A stretch of 64,000 bases of DNA. Source: Entamoeba invadens IP1. Lineage: Eukaryota > Evosea > Mastigamoebida > Endamoebidae. This document shows positions 31,909 through 42,855 of this stretch, piece after piece. The stretch spans positions 56,536 to 120,535 of the forward strand of contig NW_004443648.1 of assembly GCF_000330505.1 (NCBI RefSeq). Reading direction: 5' to 3'. Both the position numbers and the translations under genes were made by a program. Under the pieces are notes generated by a model that was not told the origin of the DNA, did no database searches, and saw nothing but the letters and a program-made list of their open reading frames with translations. The first letter of the stretch is position 1. Each line of letters opens with the position of its first letter.

Positions 31909-33744
31909 ATGGTGAAGTACGTGCTCCACATAGCCGAGAAGCCAAGTGTTGCCCAATCAGTTGCGTACACATTAAGTAAAGGGAAGTCGAAGAAGTGTCA
32001 AGGGAAGTCGAAATTCAACCCGATTCACAAATTTGATGCTGAGTTTCGTGACAAAGGAATGAAAAATCAGGTGGTCACTAGTGTTTCTGGCCATTTGATG
32101 GAACTCGAGTTTACCCCTGAGTTCAGGAATTGGGGGATGTGTAATCCAGTCGATTTATTTACAGCACCTGTTGCGAAGTATGTCCCATCTCGTTCCAAAG
32201 AAACGGAGGCCAATTTAAAAGATGTAGCGAAAGGAGCAGATACGTTAGTTCTTTGGTTGGACTGTGATCGAGAAGGGGAGAACATTTCATTTGAAGTGAT
32301 TGATGTCTGCGAGAGCGTCAACAAGCATCTGAAAGTCTTCCGAGCACATTTTAATAGTTTAGTTCCGGTCGAAATAGCACGTGCTTACCGCACCTTGACA
32401 CCGCCAGATAAGAATCTATCGGACGCAGTCGACATCAGACAAGAACTTGACTTGCGAACGGGGGCTGCTTTCACTCGGTTTCAAACCACTTTATTAAAGC
32501 GACAAGTTCCTGTGTTAAAAGACTTGAAAGTGATCAGTTATGGAGCGTGCCAATTTCCTACCCTTGGCTTTGTTATCGATCGGTATTACCAAATCAAGTC
32601 GTTCACCAAAGAAAAGTTCTATAAAATCAAATGTATAGTCAAGAAAGAAGGCATTGAAACAGAATTTTTGTGGGATCGGAACAGACTGTTTGATCGAATA
32701 GCATGTCTAATACTCTATGAAGACGCGTTGGACAAAGTCAAACAAGCAAAGATCACTGAAATCCTCCAAAAGAGTAAAACGAACTTTAAACCCCTCCCAT
32801 TGACTACCGTCGACTTACAGAAATCATGTTCAAAGTTCTTTAAAATCTCTTCGAACCAAACGATGACTATTGCTGAGAAGTTGTATCAAAGCGGATTAAT
32901 CAGTTATCCCCGCACGGAAACAAATATCTACCCGGCTGATATGAATCACACAAAACAACTTGAGATGTTCGCCAATTCAAATACATATGGGGAATACGTC
33001 AAACAACTGTTGGACGGAAAGATGAAACCCCCACGAAACGGGAAGGCGACGGACAAATCACATCCGCCCATCCACCCAACGAAACTTATTGAAACGGGTC
33101 TTGTCGGGAATGAAAAGACAATATACGACTTTGTTGTGAGGAGTTATTTAGCAAATCTGTCTGACGACGCGAGGGGGTTTGAAACGAAAATTGGGCTGCA
33201 AATTGGGGAGGAGAGTTTTCATGCCAATGGGTTGGTCATCACTGAAAGGAACTACCTTGACATTTACAAGTATCGAAAATGGACGGAAAAGCAAATTCCC
33301 AACTTTGAGGAGGGAGAAACAGTTGACGTGACAAGTCTCACACAAGAAATGGGAGAGACGTCGCCCCCAAAACCACTCACAGAACCCGAACTCATCCAAC
33401 TGATGGACAAAAATGGGATTGGGACGGATGCGACTATTGCACAACACATTGCAAAGATCATTGAGAGAGAATATGTCGTTGTCATTAAAGGAGGGTTTTC
33501 ACCAACGAATTTGGGCCTTGCACTTGTGGAGGGATACGACTCGATGGGGTTTGAATTTTCACGGCCACTTCTACGAGCGGAAACTGAAAGACAATTAAAG
33601 AAAATCAGTGAAGGCGAAGCAAATAAAGACGACGTTGTCTCTCTATTTATCGACCAATACGAAACACTCTTTACACGAGCAGAGTCAAAAAAGAAGTGTT
33701 TGGTTGATGCAGCAAGAAAGCTGTTAGCGCAAACAGCGGACTGA
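31909..33744 (+). CDS. TOP3: DNA topoisomerase III (type IA)
   Basis: This enzyme passes single strands through a transient nick and with a RecQ helicase resolves recombination intermediates. The 611-residue protein starts with the TOPRIM domain (LHIAEKPSVAQ, DCDREGENISFEV), then RQELDLRTGAAFTRFQT, the active-site tyrosine in SYPRTET (Tyr333) and the HPPIHPT-like SHPPIHPTK. It ends at about 611, so the C-terminal zinc-finger/GRF tail of longer TOP3alpha enzymes is absent; the length matches yeast Top3 or TOP3 cores. The start is the first ATG in a stop-free frame. It is convergent with the DnaJ gene, with 68 bp between stops. Confidence 0.94.
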   Translation: MVKYVLHIAEKPSVAQSVAYTLSKGKSKKCQGKSKFNPIHKFDAEFRDKGMKNQVVTSVSGHLMELEFTPEFRNWGMCNPVDLFTAPVAKYVPSRSKETEANLKDVAKGADTLVLWLDCDREGENISFEVIDVCESVNKHLKVFRAHFNSLVPVEIARAYRTLTPPDKNLSDAVDIRQELDLRTGAAFTRFQTTLLKRQVPVLKDLKVISYGACQFPTLGFVIDRYYQIKSFTKEKFYKIKCIVKKEGIETEFLWDRNRLFDRIACLILYEDALDKVKQAKITEILQKSKTNFKPLPLTTVDLQKSCSKFFKISSNQTMTIAEKLYQSGLISYPRTETNIYPADMNHTKQLEMFANSNTYGEYVKQLLDGKMKPPRNGKATDKSHPPIHPTKLIETGLVGNEKTIYDFVVRSYLANLSDDARGFETKIGLQIGEESFHANGLVITERNYLDIYKYRKWTEKQIPNFEEGETVDVTSLTQEMGETSPPKPLTEPELIQLMDKNGIGTDATIAQHIAKIIEREYVVVIKGGFSPTNLGLALVEGYDSMGFEFSRPLLRAETERQLKKISEGEANKDDVVSLFIDQYETLFTRAESKKKCLVDAARKLLAQTAD

Positions 33745-33812
33745 TGGAAATAATAATAGGTGTGTGTTACTTATTAATGGTTAAAAGAATATAACAAATG
33801 CATATAATCTAA

Positions 33813-34832
33813 TCAAGCCCAACTATTGACGGTGTTTAACACATCCTTTAAACCTTTCTTTTGATCTTCAGATAAGTAAACTGGATTCTGTACTTTGAAG
33901 TGCACAATCAAATTCCCATATTTCCCAGTCCGCTTGATAGGCATACCTTTTCCTTCGATTGTCTCAGTTGTGTCTGCACCGATAATTTTTGTGATCTGTT
34001 TTGTTATTTTTTTGCCATCAATACATTCCAATGTATATGATCCCCCAGTCAATGCGGTGAGTAAAGTAATTTTGACATCACAGTGCAAATCATCGCCCTC
34101 TCTTTTGAAAACGTCGTGCTCTTTAGTCTTCACAACAAAGACAATGTCAGCTGGAATGACACCAGGTTCTACATCCCCATAGTTCTCAAATCTTAATTTG
34201 GTCCCGTCTTTCCACCCAGGTTGTACATTAATTTCGATGTTATTTGTTTCTTGTGATGTTCTTCCATAGTCATCAGTGATGTTTTTAGTCACTTTTCTGT
34301 TTTTTGTGCATCCCGTGTAAAGCTCCTGTAATGTTAAATTCAAATTGGCTACGACGTCGGGAGCTTTCTCTTGTTTTTTCGGACGTCGCGGTTGAAATTG
34401 ATCGTCATCGTCCATTCCAAATGAATAACTTTGACCACCTGGCATCCCTCCAGGCATCCCGCCAAATGAAAATCCGCCGGGCATCCCACCAAAGGAGAAC
34501 GACGATTTCCCTTTCCTTCCAGATCCTCCTCCAAACATCATGTTGAAGATGTCAAATGCATCAGACCCTCCAAATGAGAACCCGCCATTACCTCCACCCA
34601 TTCCAGACTTAAGCCCTTCTTCTCCATAATTGTCATAGATCTCCTTCTTCTTTGGATCAGAAAGGACAGAGTACGCCTCAGCGACTTCTTTGAATTTCTC
34701 TTCGGCTTGTTTGTTACCAGGGTTCTTGTCGGGATGGTATTTCATCGCCAATTTTTTGTACGCCTTCTTTAATTCACTCTCGCTCACATCACGTGAGACC
34801 TCCAGAATTTTATAAAAGTCACGTCCTCCCAT
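33813..34832 (-). CDS. Type II DnaJ/HSP40 co-chaperone
   Basis: The 339-residue protein has an N-terminal J domain (4-70) with the HPD motif in [10 protein letters not shown], a Gly/Phe-rich linker (about 75-145, with repeats of GGMPGGFSF type) and two C-terminal beta domains (about 160-330) that bind substrate. The CxxCxGxG zinc repeats of type I DnaJ are absent, so it is DNAJB1/Sis1-like. It stimulates HSP70 ATPase in the cytosol. The start at 34832 fits the J domain exactly. Confidence 0.94.
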   Translation of the reverse strand: MGGRDFYKILEVSRDVSESELKKAYKKLAMKYHPDKNPGNKQAEEKFKEVAEAYSVLSDPKKKEIYDNYGEEGLKSGMGGGNGGFSFGGSDAFDIFNMMFGGGSGRKGKSSFSFGGMPGGFSFGGMPGGMPGGQSYSFGMDDDDQFQPRRPKKQEKAPDVVANLNLTLQELYTGCTKNRKVTKNITDDYGRTSQETNNIEINVQPGWKDGTKLRFENYGDVEPGVIPADIVFVVKTKEHDVFKREGDDLHCDVKITLLTALTGGSYTLECIDGKKITKQITKIIGADTTETIEGKGMPIKRTGKYGNLIVHFKVQNPVYLSEDQKKGLKDVLNTVNSWA

Positions 34833-35025
34833 CGCTTCTTATGTTGTGTCGTTCCTCCTCTTCAATCCTTTTTATTCACAAAAAAATTGGCATCGTTTTA
34901 TGTATTATAAAAACTGTTACAGTTAACTATACTCTTTGATAAAATAAAACATGACGTGGCGTCCAACAAAACAACAACGTGTTAAAAAATGTTCAACTTC
35001 TCATTTTCAATAAAATGTTTTTTAA

Positions 35026-35883
35026 ATGTTATTGTTTTTTGTTGAAACAAAATCAATAACACAACACCCCGATTTCTTACTTGTTTTGGACTTATTCAAA
35101 CAAAATGGAACTCAAAAATTAAAAATGGAAATTGAAGATCGCGACAATATTATAAGCTCATTTCTGGCTTCGGCAAAGCCGATCAAGCGGAAACCAAACG
35201 AGAATTGTGTTTGTTATTACTTATATTTATGTTCTGATCGTTAGACAACCTTTCCTGTTCAGCATCGGACATTTATAAGTGAAGAACTCTTTTTATTGCA
35301 ATTTACGAAAAATCCCATTCTCACTTCCAAAGATTTACAATTCATACTAAATTTTTATGGATTTTCCTTGTATTCAGTTTGTATTATACTTATTTAATAA
35401 TAATTACTAGATATCCAGTGATAATGATTAATAAATTATACTAAAAAGTTAGAAAAAGGGATTATTTTTACTGTATTTACTCCACTTCGTTCCACCATCA
35501 TCGTCATCACTCACAATCTCATCATTTTTGACAACAAATGGAATTCAGCAGAACGGTGACGTTATTAACGTTGTTTCCAACACTTTAGAAGAGTACAACT
35601 CATCGCAGCATCTCACAGTTCAATTCCAAAGTTACGTCTTTGATTCTTTCAGCCACAACAAGCGACTTGGGGGTGATACCCTTAAAAGTCTGTTATTTAC
35701 TTTCTACGGCGAATTCCCATTCTTCGGGGAGTTTGTTAGTTTTCTTGCAACTCGAGGTGGACTTCTCAAAAAAGATGAGTGGAATTGTCTCTCCCTTGGA
35801 GCTAATTCCATCTTGACATTGGAACCCATTATCCCTCCGTATAGTTTGTTTATATTATAAATATGATATATTATATAGAATAG
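35026..35883 (+). CDS. Multi-exon gene, DCN1/DCUN1D-like PONY domain protein
   Basis: Four short exons join in frame: 35026-35208, 35245-35376, 35453-35843 and a tiny last one ending at a TAG at 35881-35883. Introns are 36, 76 and 35 nt, all GTTTGT...TAG. If the last intron is not used the frame ends at 35860. The product is about 237 residues. The region SKDLQFILNFYGF, LTISSFLTTNGI, KSLLFTFYGEFPFFGEFVSFL and LLKKDEWNCLSL follows the order and spacing of the DCUN1 (PONY) domain, which helps attach NEDD8 to cullins. ATG 35125 is an alternative start. Splicing is supported by frame and site matches; the family call is by pattern only. Confidence 0.6.
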
Positions 35884-36053
35884 TATTGTATGATAAATTA
35901 TGTTATATGTATACTACAATAATTTTATAATTATTTTTATGATAAAATTAATCAATAATTATAATACAGTAATTACAAAGTAGTGCCATCGCTGTTTGAT
36001 GAGTTCAAAGAGTGTGTAAAGGAACGGCGGATGAGGGAGGTGTAAGTTGTCAA

Positions 36054-36662
36054 TTAGTTTTGCTGCTCCTCCGAGTGGAATGCGTGTTCCTGGGACGATG
36101 ATTGGTAATTGAGATTTTCTTCGACAAGTGCCTCATTCTGTTGCTTTGCGAAGGACCAATTTGAATAAAAGTAGAATACGACCAGACCGATGACGAGCAG
36201 GAGGACTAACACGATTGAGATGATGTACATCACCCCTATAAATATCAACTTATATGATTTGTGGACGTGTGTGATGCGGAGGGGTATTGAGTCTGTTGTG
36301 GTGTTGTCTGCGGAAGTCCCGATATGAACATATAACACACCATTCACTGGAGATAATGTACTTGTCACCTCCCCCAATGATGAAAAAACGTTTGAATAAC
36401 AGACATGGCTGTTAGAGTCTTCTGTGAACGACCTGATGAAGACGTAGTTCAAATGCTCTGCTTTAAGTCTAATGGATGGAAATGATGTTGTGATGTTTAA
36501 ATAGCACCCCATTACAGCCTTCTCATCACAGAAGTCACTTGTAAGCGATGAAAGCGAGATTGTAAGGTCGGACTCTTCATCCGCAAAATACACAGGAAGC
36601 CACTTTATGTCAGACCACCCCGAATAACACACGACAATCACTAGAAAAAAATAAAGCCCCAT
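36054..36662 (-). CDS. Type I membrane protein, 202 residues
   Basis: A signal peptide (about 1-16, MGLYFFLVIVVCYS) leads a lumenal or extracellular domain of about 120 residues with three spaced Cys and several N-glycosylation sequons. A single strongly hydrophobic membrane segment (about 140-165) precedes a short, Gln/Glu-rich tail. Entamoeba has many such small membrane proteins of unknown role. It is convergent with the DCN1-like gene. Confidence 0.75.
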   Translation of the reverse strand: MGLYFFLVIVVCYSGWSDIKWLPVYFADEESDLTISLSSLTSDFCDEKAVMGCYLNITTSFPSIRLKAEHLNYVFIRSFTEDSNSHVCYSNVFSSLGEVTSTLSPVNGVLYVHIGTSADNTTTDSIPLRITHVHKSYKLIFIGVMYIISIVLVLLLVIGLVVFYFYSNWSFAKQQNEALVEENLNYQSSSQEHAFHSEEQQN

Positions 36663-38147
36663 CTTCTAGAACTTTCTCTCTTTTTTGAAGATTTTTTATT
36701 TTTTAGATAAAACATTTTGAAAAACTTTTTTATTTTTATTGAAATGTTATTCAAAAAATTGAATTGTTTTTTATCTATTATAATCGCTTTTCATTTTAGT
36801 GTATTTTTAAGAAAAGTACAAAAAATTGTAAAGTTCAATTATAGTTTTGATCTCGAAAAAAACCTCAAATTTATTTATAGTTTTGGGTAAAGTAATTTTT
36901 TATTAAAAACACTCAAAAATCAAGAAAAAAATACAAACACAGACACTGCTCTATAAATGTAAAAATTGGATGATTAAAAAATAAAGGTTTGTTTTTTTGT
37001 GATGATTTGAAAAAAGTTATGGAGATAATTATGAACTTTTTCGGGGAAAAAACATATTTTTTAATTTATTATTAATTCAACAAGAAGATTTACCCAAATG
37101 CTGATAGAAGTAGGATTTCGACAATAGATGTAATTTAATTAAACCGTATTAATATATAATTATTTAAATATTATCCAATTAAACAATTTATAAATAGCAA
37201 TTTAAATATATTATAAAAGAATATTAGCGAATGTTAAATTAATAATTATTTTGTTATAGAAAAATCAAGATGATAATTAATAGTTATTTTCTAAGAATAT
37301 ATAAAAATATATTTTGAAATAATGTTTAACGTCAATTTCCTGTTTATTCAAGGAAAAATTGATTTAATCGATTTTAAAAAATAATTGAAAATTTAAAGCA
37401 ATTTTGGCTTTGTTTTAGAGGAGATAATATGATGTGTTTTTGCTATTTTGCTATTTCTTTGTTTTAAAAAAATTAAAAAAATTAAAATAATTTTTTATTA
37501 ATTTATAATTAATATAATATACATTTCTTAATTTGTTTATTAAATAAATAAAAATATTAATTCAAAATAATATCCACTGTAACTTTGTTTTTAAATTATA
37601 ATTTTAGATGGATTTTTTTTTGATCTCCAAGCGGATTTCGTCCTGCTAAAAATAGAAAAAGTTGACCAAAGCTCTTTTATTATTTAAAAGTCCTTAGTGT
37701 TTTTTATCTACTTTTCTTAAACTTTTTCAAACCATACAAAGAATTTTCGAAATCAAAGCGCAAAAATTACACATAATTACTTATGATGACCACAAAGATT
37801 TTTTTTTGTGAAAAACAACTCTACTCATTTTTTTACAAGATTTTAGTTAGTAGTTAATTTAATCAATAATATAATATTATTATTATTATAATATACAAAA
37901 AAAATAGTTATTATTTCATTAATTTAGTCATTACTTATTTGTATTAACAATATTTTCCACTTTAGACAAAACTAGTGTTTAAAAAAGACGAAACAGTATT
38001 ATTTCACTTTCCAAATAAAAAAATGTACAAGTATAGTATTAAACTATATTTATATGGTATTTCAAAAATAAATCATATACTCGATCAAAATGAAGGAACA
38101 GCACGGCTTTTAAACTTCGAAAAACAAATAAATCAAACAATATACAC
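36663..38147. other. AT-rich intergenic DNA, 1.5 kb
   Basis: Divergent spacer between two membrane protein genes. Runs of A and T dominate. I see no gene, RNA or clear repeat. Confidence 0.7.
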
Positions 38148-39170
38148 ATGAACTTCAAGTGGTCTTACGTCAAGTATAGTTTGTTGGCCCTGCTCTCGTT
38201 ATCGATTGTAGTGCTTTTAGTTTTATTATTTATCCCAAACTCCCCAGTCAAAGCAGGCCTCATTACCGTATTTGACTTCATTGAAGACACAAACAAGTTC
38301 CTTTCTGCACTCATCGTCGTCGGCCTCTTCATTCTCGACCTTGTCTTTATGTTGCCTGCAACACCATTTACACTTGCATGTGGGTATTTATATGGGTTGT
38401 GGTTCGGTCAATTCGTCAGCTTTATGGGGTGCTTCCTTGGCGCATTTGTCTCTTATTTAATTGGAAGATTCTTTGGAAAGAGCATCATCAGTTCCTACAT
38501 CGAGAAACATCCAAAGATCGGTTTGATCCAGAAAATTGTTGAAAAGAAGGGAATTGTGTTTATCTTTATGCTCCGGATATCGCCTATCTTCCCGTTCCCC
38601 GTGCTAAACTATACCCTCGGGCCGGTCTGTGGTATCCTATCGTATTCAATTGGAACAGCACTTGGCCTCTTTCCAAGTAACCTCCTCGTGACGTACTTTG
38701 GAACTGCGATTTCGTCAGTTGCAGAAATGTTCAATGGCACCGGATACAACCCACTTAATATCTGCGTGTTGGTTGGAACAACAATACTTTCTATCGTGTT
38801 ATTGATTGGAATAACTATCTACACAAAGAGGACAATGACAAAAATATTGAACGAGGAGGCACAAAAGACGTCTGTGCCCGATGAAGAAGAAGGAACTGAA
38901 ATGAAAACAATTGTAAGAACTGGGAAAAAGGATAACAACAATGACATGCCAAACAGCCCAAAAGATTCAAAACTTTGCGAACAGGCAAAAGGTGTCAACG
39001 AATCTGAAAATGTTCCTTTAGAATTGCCTTCAACTGTGTCTGAAGCTGTTCACAGCGATGATAAAGACAAAAGTGACTCAGACTCAATGGAGTGTGTTGT
39101 GATCAAAGAGACTGTTGCAATTCCCGAGGCTGAACAAACTGAAGCAAGAGTACTTGTTTCAAATATGTAG
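38148..39170 (+). CDS. VTT/TVP38-TMEM64 family membrane protein
   Basis: The 340-residue protein has five or six membrane segments in the first 235 residues and a long acidic cytosolic tail. The VTT (DedA-like) signature is clear: FMLPATPFTLACGYLYG, then GAFVSYLIGRFFGK, and the second half-repeat LRISPIFPFPVLNYTLG. Proteins of this family act in Golgi/ER membranes, some as lipid scramblases. The tail (about 240-340) is Ser/Glu-rich and unlike family members. The start ATG precedes a basic flank and TM1, as expected. Confidence 0.9.
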   Translation: MNFKWSYVKYSLLALLSLSIVVLLVLLFIPNSPVKAGLITVFDFIEDTNKFLSALIVVGLFILDLVFMLPATPFTLACGYLYGLWFGQFVSFMGCFLGAFVSYLIGRFFGKSIISSYIEKHPKIGLIQKIVEKKGIVFIFMLRISPIFPFPVLNYTLGPVCGILSYSIGTALGLFPSNLLVTYFGTAISSVAEMFNGTGYNPLNICVLVGTTILSIVLLIGITIYTKRTMTKILNEEAQKTSVPDEEEGTEMKTIVRTGKKDNNNDMPNSPKDSKLCEQAKGVNESENVPLELPSTVSEAVHSDDKDKSDSDSMECVVIKETVAIPEAEQTEARVLVSNM

Positions 39171-39587
39171 TTAATTAATATTGCTTTACTGTATCAGTTT
39201 AGGTTGTTTTATCATAACTTTTTAAAATAATATTAGTGAATAATTGAATTACAGACTATATCACGTCGTTCATTATCTTTATTAAATTCTATAAGTGACA
39301 ATTTTTAAGATAAAATGTAGTTATTTGATAATAAATATATTATAAACATTACTATGTTTTTTTAAGACCACAAAAAATAAACTTCTAAAACCAAGGGAAA
39401 ATAATAAATAAAGTCAAAAATTCCCGATTTTTAGACAACGTGTATCATGTTCAATGGCGTTTCAGGTGTTTAATATTAATTAATATTTTATTAATTACTA
39501 TAATTAAAATAGAGCTCAATATCACAAATTCTAAAAAAATCAAAACAATAAAATATTGTTGAATTACAAATGATATGAAGTCTGCAT
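39171..39587. other. AT-rich spacer between convergent genes
   Basis: 417 bp between the convergent stops of the VTT and EF-hand genes, with no feature I can support. Confidence 0.7.
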
Positions 39588-39998
39588 TTAGCAAACAATA
39601 GACAAGAAGTCGTGGAGCCCAATTTTTCCATCCCCGTCCAAGTCCATTTTTTTTACTTTAAAAGTCGCATCATACTCGTCTGAATACCCCAAAGCATGGT
39701 ACAATTTATTGATCTCAATTTCATCAAGAAACCCCTTGTTTTCTGTGTCAAGGAGGTGGAAGAGTGCCGTATATACACTCGTGTGATTTTGGTCGTTGAT
39801 TTCTTGTAAGATCTCCGTCAATCTGCTGAACTCAGTAAAATTGAGTTTACCGTCTTCATCTTTGTCTGTCAGTTTGAAAAGAAGAATGAGTGGCTCGACG
39901 TCCTCTTGACTGATTTCGTCTGAGATATGTTTAAAAAAGTTATACATAGTAACATACCCTGTTCCAGCTGCGTCGATTGTATTGAACAGATTCTTCAT
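39588..39998 (-). CDS. EF-hand calcium-binding protein, 136 residues
   Basis: Four EF-hands span the protein. Loops: DAAGTGYVTMYN (position 12 Asn, probably weak), DKDEDGKLNFTE (canonical), DTENKGFLDEIE and DLDGDGKIGLHD. It is of calmodulin/EhCaBP size and sits next to no related gene. A calcium-sensor role is by family. The ATG directly precedes the first helix, so an extra upstream exon cannot be excluded. Confidence 0.88.
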   Translation of the reverse strand: MKNLFNTIDAAGTGYVTMYNFFKHISDEISQEDVEPLILLFKLTDKDEDGKLNFTEFSRLTEILQEINDQNHTSVYTALFHLLDTENKGFLDEIEINKLYHALGYSDEYDATFKVKKMDLDGDGKIGLHDFLSIVC

Positions 39999-41190
39999 AC
40001 TTATGAATCAATACAGTTCAAGTTTCTTCATATAAATAACAATTGGAATATTGTTACAAATAAAAGAAAAAAGAGCCAAAAAATTCGGCAAAAATACTCT
40101 TTCAATAAAATAAGTTTTTTTAATAATCAAAATTACTTATCACCAATTTAAAAAATTTTATTAAAATGAAATGCAACGTAATAACCATTATTTGATAAAC
40201 AACATTATCAACTCGTTGTTTATGGCATTTTTATTTTTCAATACATTTTTTTTGAAAAATAAAAATGTTGATTAAAATTGTATTTAAGTGAAAAATAGAA
40301 ATATGGTGAGATCTTTGGCATGATAAGTTAAAAATTGTCCAAATGACAATAGCTTTGATATTTTATTATTAGATTTTATCTTTCATTTATTTCTGGTACA
40401 AAAAAAAATTCCCCAAAAAATGAAATTGTTTTCAATCATTTTAACTATTAAATAACGGGTATTTACATAAATACTATTGAGTCTTCTTTACAGTTTTATA
40501 AAGATGACTAAAAACAACACTTAAATCCCTCATTAAAATAATTATAAAAATATAATATTTTTACTTTCTACATCTAACTTGCCAATGTTGAAAAATTACA
40601 TTTAGAATTCCCCATAATCTGCTTCAAACATTACGATGTTTTCCCGTTATTTTTAGCAAATCAAACATCACAAAAAAAGGGAGTGTTTTTTTATTAAAAA
40701 TTTTAAACAATTTTTTATTAATTATTTCCCAGAAAAGTTTTTTTATAAATAAAATGAGACATTAAAAGTAAATTTTGGGAAGTTAAAACTATTTTATTGT
40801 ATTAAATTCTCATACATGTGAAATAATTGTTGATTTTACAATAAAACCACTGTCTTATAATAAATAATAATTATATTTTAATTGAATATAAATAGAAATA
40901 ACATTAACGCATATTTGGCATCCGATTTTTTTTGTTTTATTAAATTAATTATTAACTTTGTCATTCAAGTTAAAAAAACTTTTCAAAAAATTAACAATAG
41001 ATTAAATTGTTTAATTAAACAATAATTTTTTTATTAAAAAAAACCTATAAACCTATTTATTAAAAAATAATAATAATTGATGTAAAAATGTGAAACTATC
41101 ACTTTTACTATAATTAAATAACAATTATTTAATACAATGTAAACTATAATAAATATTAAAAACAAATTGATATATCTAGAAAAGAACCAT
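39999..41190. other. AT-rich intergenic DNA
   Basis: About 1.2 kb between divergent genes (EF-hand and MED4-like). No gene or repeat seen. Confidence 0.7.
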
Positions 41191-41586
41191 ATGGACTTGA
41201 TATCGACTGGAATAGATGTGATAGACCGTCTCGAGAAAATAGAGAAGTTAACACAAGACGCAAAGCGGATCATTGAAATGAGCGAATCTGTTGCTGCGCG
41301 TAACGTATTTACTGTAGACGAGGTGATCAACTACGCAGAAAAGATCAGTGGCTCTGTCGCAAAACAACCGTTTTACCCGAAGATGAAAAACAGTTACCCG
41401 TATCCACAACACGTTTCGTGCTCTGACAGTTTCAATCCAGACCTTATCGAGAATGTCGGGTGGAATAGACTTGACACAAACAACGATCTTTCCGAAGAAG
41501 AAAAGTCAAAGATTGGCACAATGGTAATTGAGGAAGACGAACAACACATCCTCCCCGAAAGCACAGATTCTGAAGAGATCCTGTAA
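41191..41586 (+). CDS. MED4-like Mediator subunit, short
   Basis: From ATG 41191 the protein has 131 residues; the frame is open to 41167 but with a non-ATG codon. Residues 10-45 form a helix, and then the MED4 hallmark follows: VFTVDEVINYAEKISGSVA, a basic turn, and YPYPQHV (the 'PYP' after a 'YA-xIS' helix is diagnostic in MED4 of animals and yeast). An acidic tail follows. MED4 is in the Mediator middle module that links activators to RNA polymerase II. The protein is about half the usual length, so the N-terminal helical bundle is reduced. The call rests on this one motif block. Confidence 0.6.
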   Translation: MDLISTGIDVIDRLEKIEKLTQDAKRIIEMSESVAARNVFTVDEVINYAEKISGSVAKQPFYPKMKNSYPYPQHVSCSDSFNPDLIENVGWNRLDTNNDLSEEEKSKIGTMVIEEDEQHILPESTDSEEIL

Positions 41587-41660
41587 CATACCGTATTTTA
41601 TTAGTTTTGTTACATCAATTATAGTAAAAGGCTAAAAAAACAAACTATTAATAATACTGA

Positions 41661-42512
41661 ATGAGTGTTGTCGTTGTCTGCCTCAACCCAGTAATCCAGA
41701 AAACTCTTAAGTTTTCATTGTTAAGTGTTGGTGAGGTCAATAGAGCCAAAGAATCATATTGGTGTAGCTCTGGGAAGGGAGTTAATGTGTGTCGAGTACT
41801 CACGCAACTTCATGTTCCAAATGTATTACTAACACAAGTCAATGGGCAACACGAGAAGTGGTTTACTGAGATGTGTGCAAAAGATGGGGTTCATTTGTGT
41901 ACAGTCAAAGCTGGGGGTATTCGGTTTTGTACGACAGTGTTATGTAATTCTGAAGCCACTGAGTTAGTCGAAGAAGGTATTCCAGTGACCGAAAGTAGTG
42001 AATTGTTTATTGAAGCATTCCAAAAGTTGATAACGACACACAAGTTTAAGATAGTTGTGTTCACTGGAAGTATCGCACCGGGTATCCCGTCGAACATTTT
42101 TTCTCGAATGACAAAAATTGCAAAAGAAGAACAATGTTTTGTTATCGGAGATGTCAGAGGCGATGTCCTCACTGAAATGCTTAAAGAGAATGTCGACCTC
42201 ATTAAACCCAACAAAGAGGAGTTTTTAAGTACTTTTGGATCTTTAGAGAAAGCCGTTGATATATCAAAATTAGCAACGCTCATCATCACTGATGGTAAAA
42301 ACAAGACGTCTATATATAGTAACGGTGTCTTGTCTCATGTTGACATAGAAAGAGTGAACCAAATAGTTAATCCAATAGGATGCGGTGATTCATTCACAGC
42401 TGGATTAGCATCAGTTCTACTTAAAAATGAAGACCTTAATATGGCCGTTAAAGAAGGACACCACTGCGCTGCACTCAACTTACAAACGTTAACACCGGGG
42501 TCTCTTTTGTAA
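41661..42512 (+). CDS. PfkB-family sugar (phosphate) kinase, 1-phosphofructokinase-like
   Basis: The 283-residue protein has the N-terminal pattern of 1-phosphofructokinase/LacC kinases (LNPVIQKTLKF, SSGKGVNVCRVL) and the C-terminal PfkB signature NPIGCGDSFTAGLA with the catalytic base Asp243. The middle has GSIAPGIP and KPNKEE. It would phosphorylate a sugar phosphate (fructose-1-phosphate or tagatose-6-phosphate) or a sugar in the cytosol. The substrate is not shown by the sequence. The gene is intronless and its close relatives are mostly bacterial, so transfer from bacteria is plausible. A uridine phosphorylase follows on the same strand. Confidence 0.88.
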   Translation: MSVVVVCLNPVIQKTLKFSLLSVGEVNRAKESYWCSSGKGVNVCRVLTQLHVPNVLLTQVNGQHEKWFTEMCAKDGVHLCTVKAGGIRFCTTVLCNSEATELVEEGIPVTESSELFIEAFQKLITTHKFKIVVFTGSIAPGIPSNIFSRMTKIAKEEQCFVIGDVRGDVLTEMLKENVDLIKPNKEEFLSTFGSLEKAVDISKLATLIITDGKNKTSIYSNGVLSHVDIERVNQIVNPIGCGDSFTAGLASVLLKNEDLNMAVKEGHHCAALNLQTLTPGSLL

Positions 42513-42855
42513 TAGCAGTCTTATATTCATTAATTTTATTTTGCTCAACAACAAAGTGCTTGGTTTTTAAAAATGTATAGAAGTTCTATTAAAATAAAGT
42601 TATTGAAATCTTTGTCAATAACTGTATATGTTAAAACTATATTTATAAGTTAATTAATTATAAAATATGTTATCGGATGATGTTATTAAAGGTGTCGAGT
42701 TAAATTAGTTCTTATGAAAGTCCAAACTAACAAGAATGGTACAATAAAACTATAAAAATGATAAAGGTAGAAAGAAAAAATATTCGAATCTATTCGACAG
42801 TTGTGGAATGATATTATTTGGATAGAAAAAGGAACTGCAAAGAGAAGTTAACCAA
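42513..42855. other. AT-rich spacer
   Basis: 343 bp between the kinase and the phosphorylase, on the same strand. It must hold the phosphorylase promoter. No other feature seen. Confidence 0.65.
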
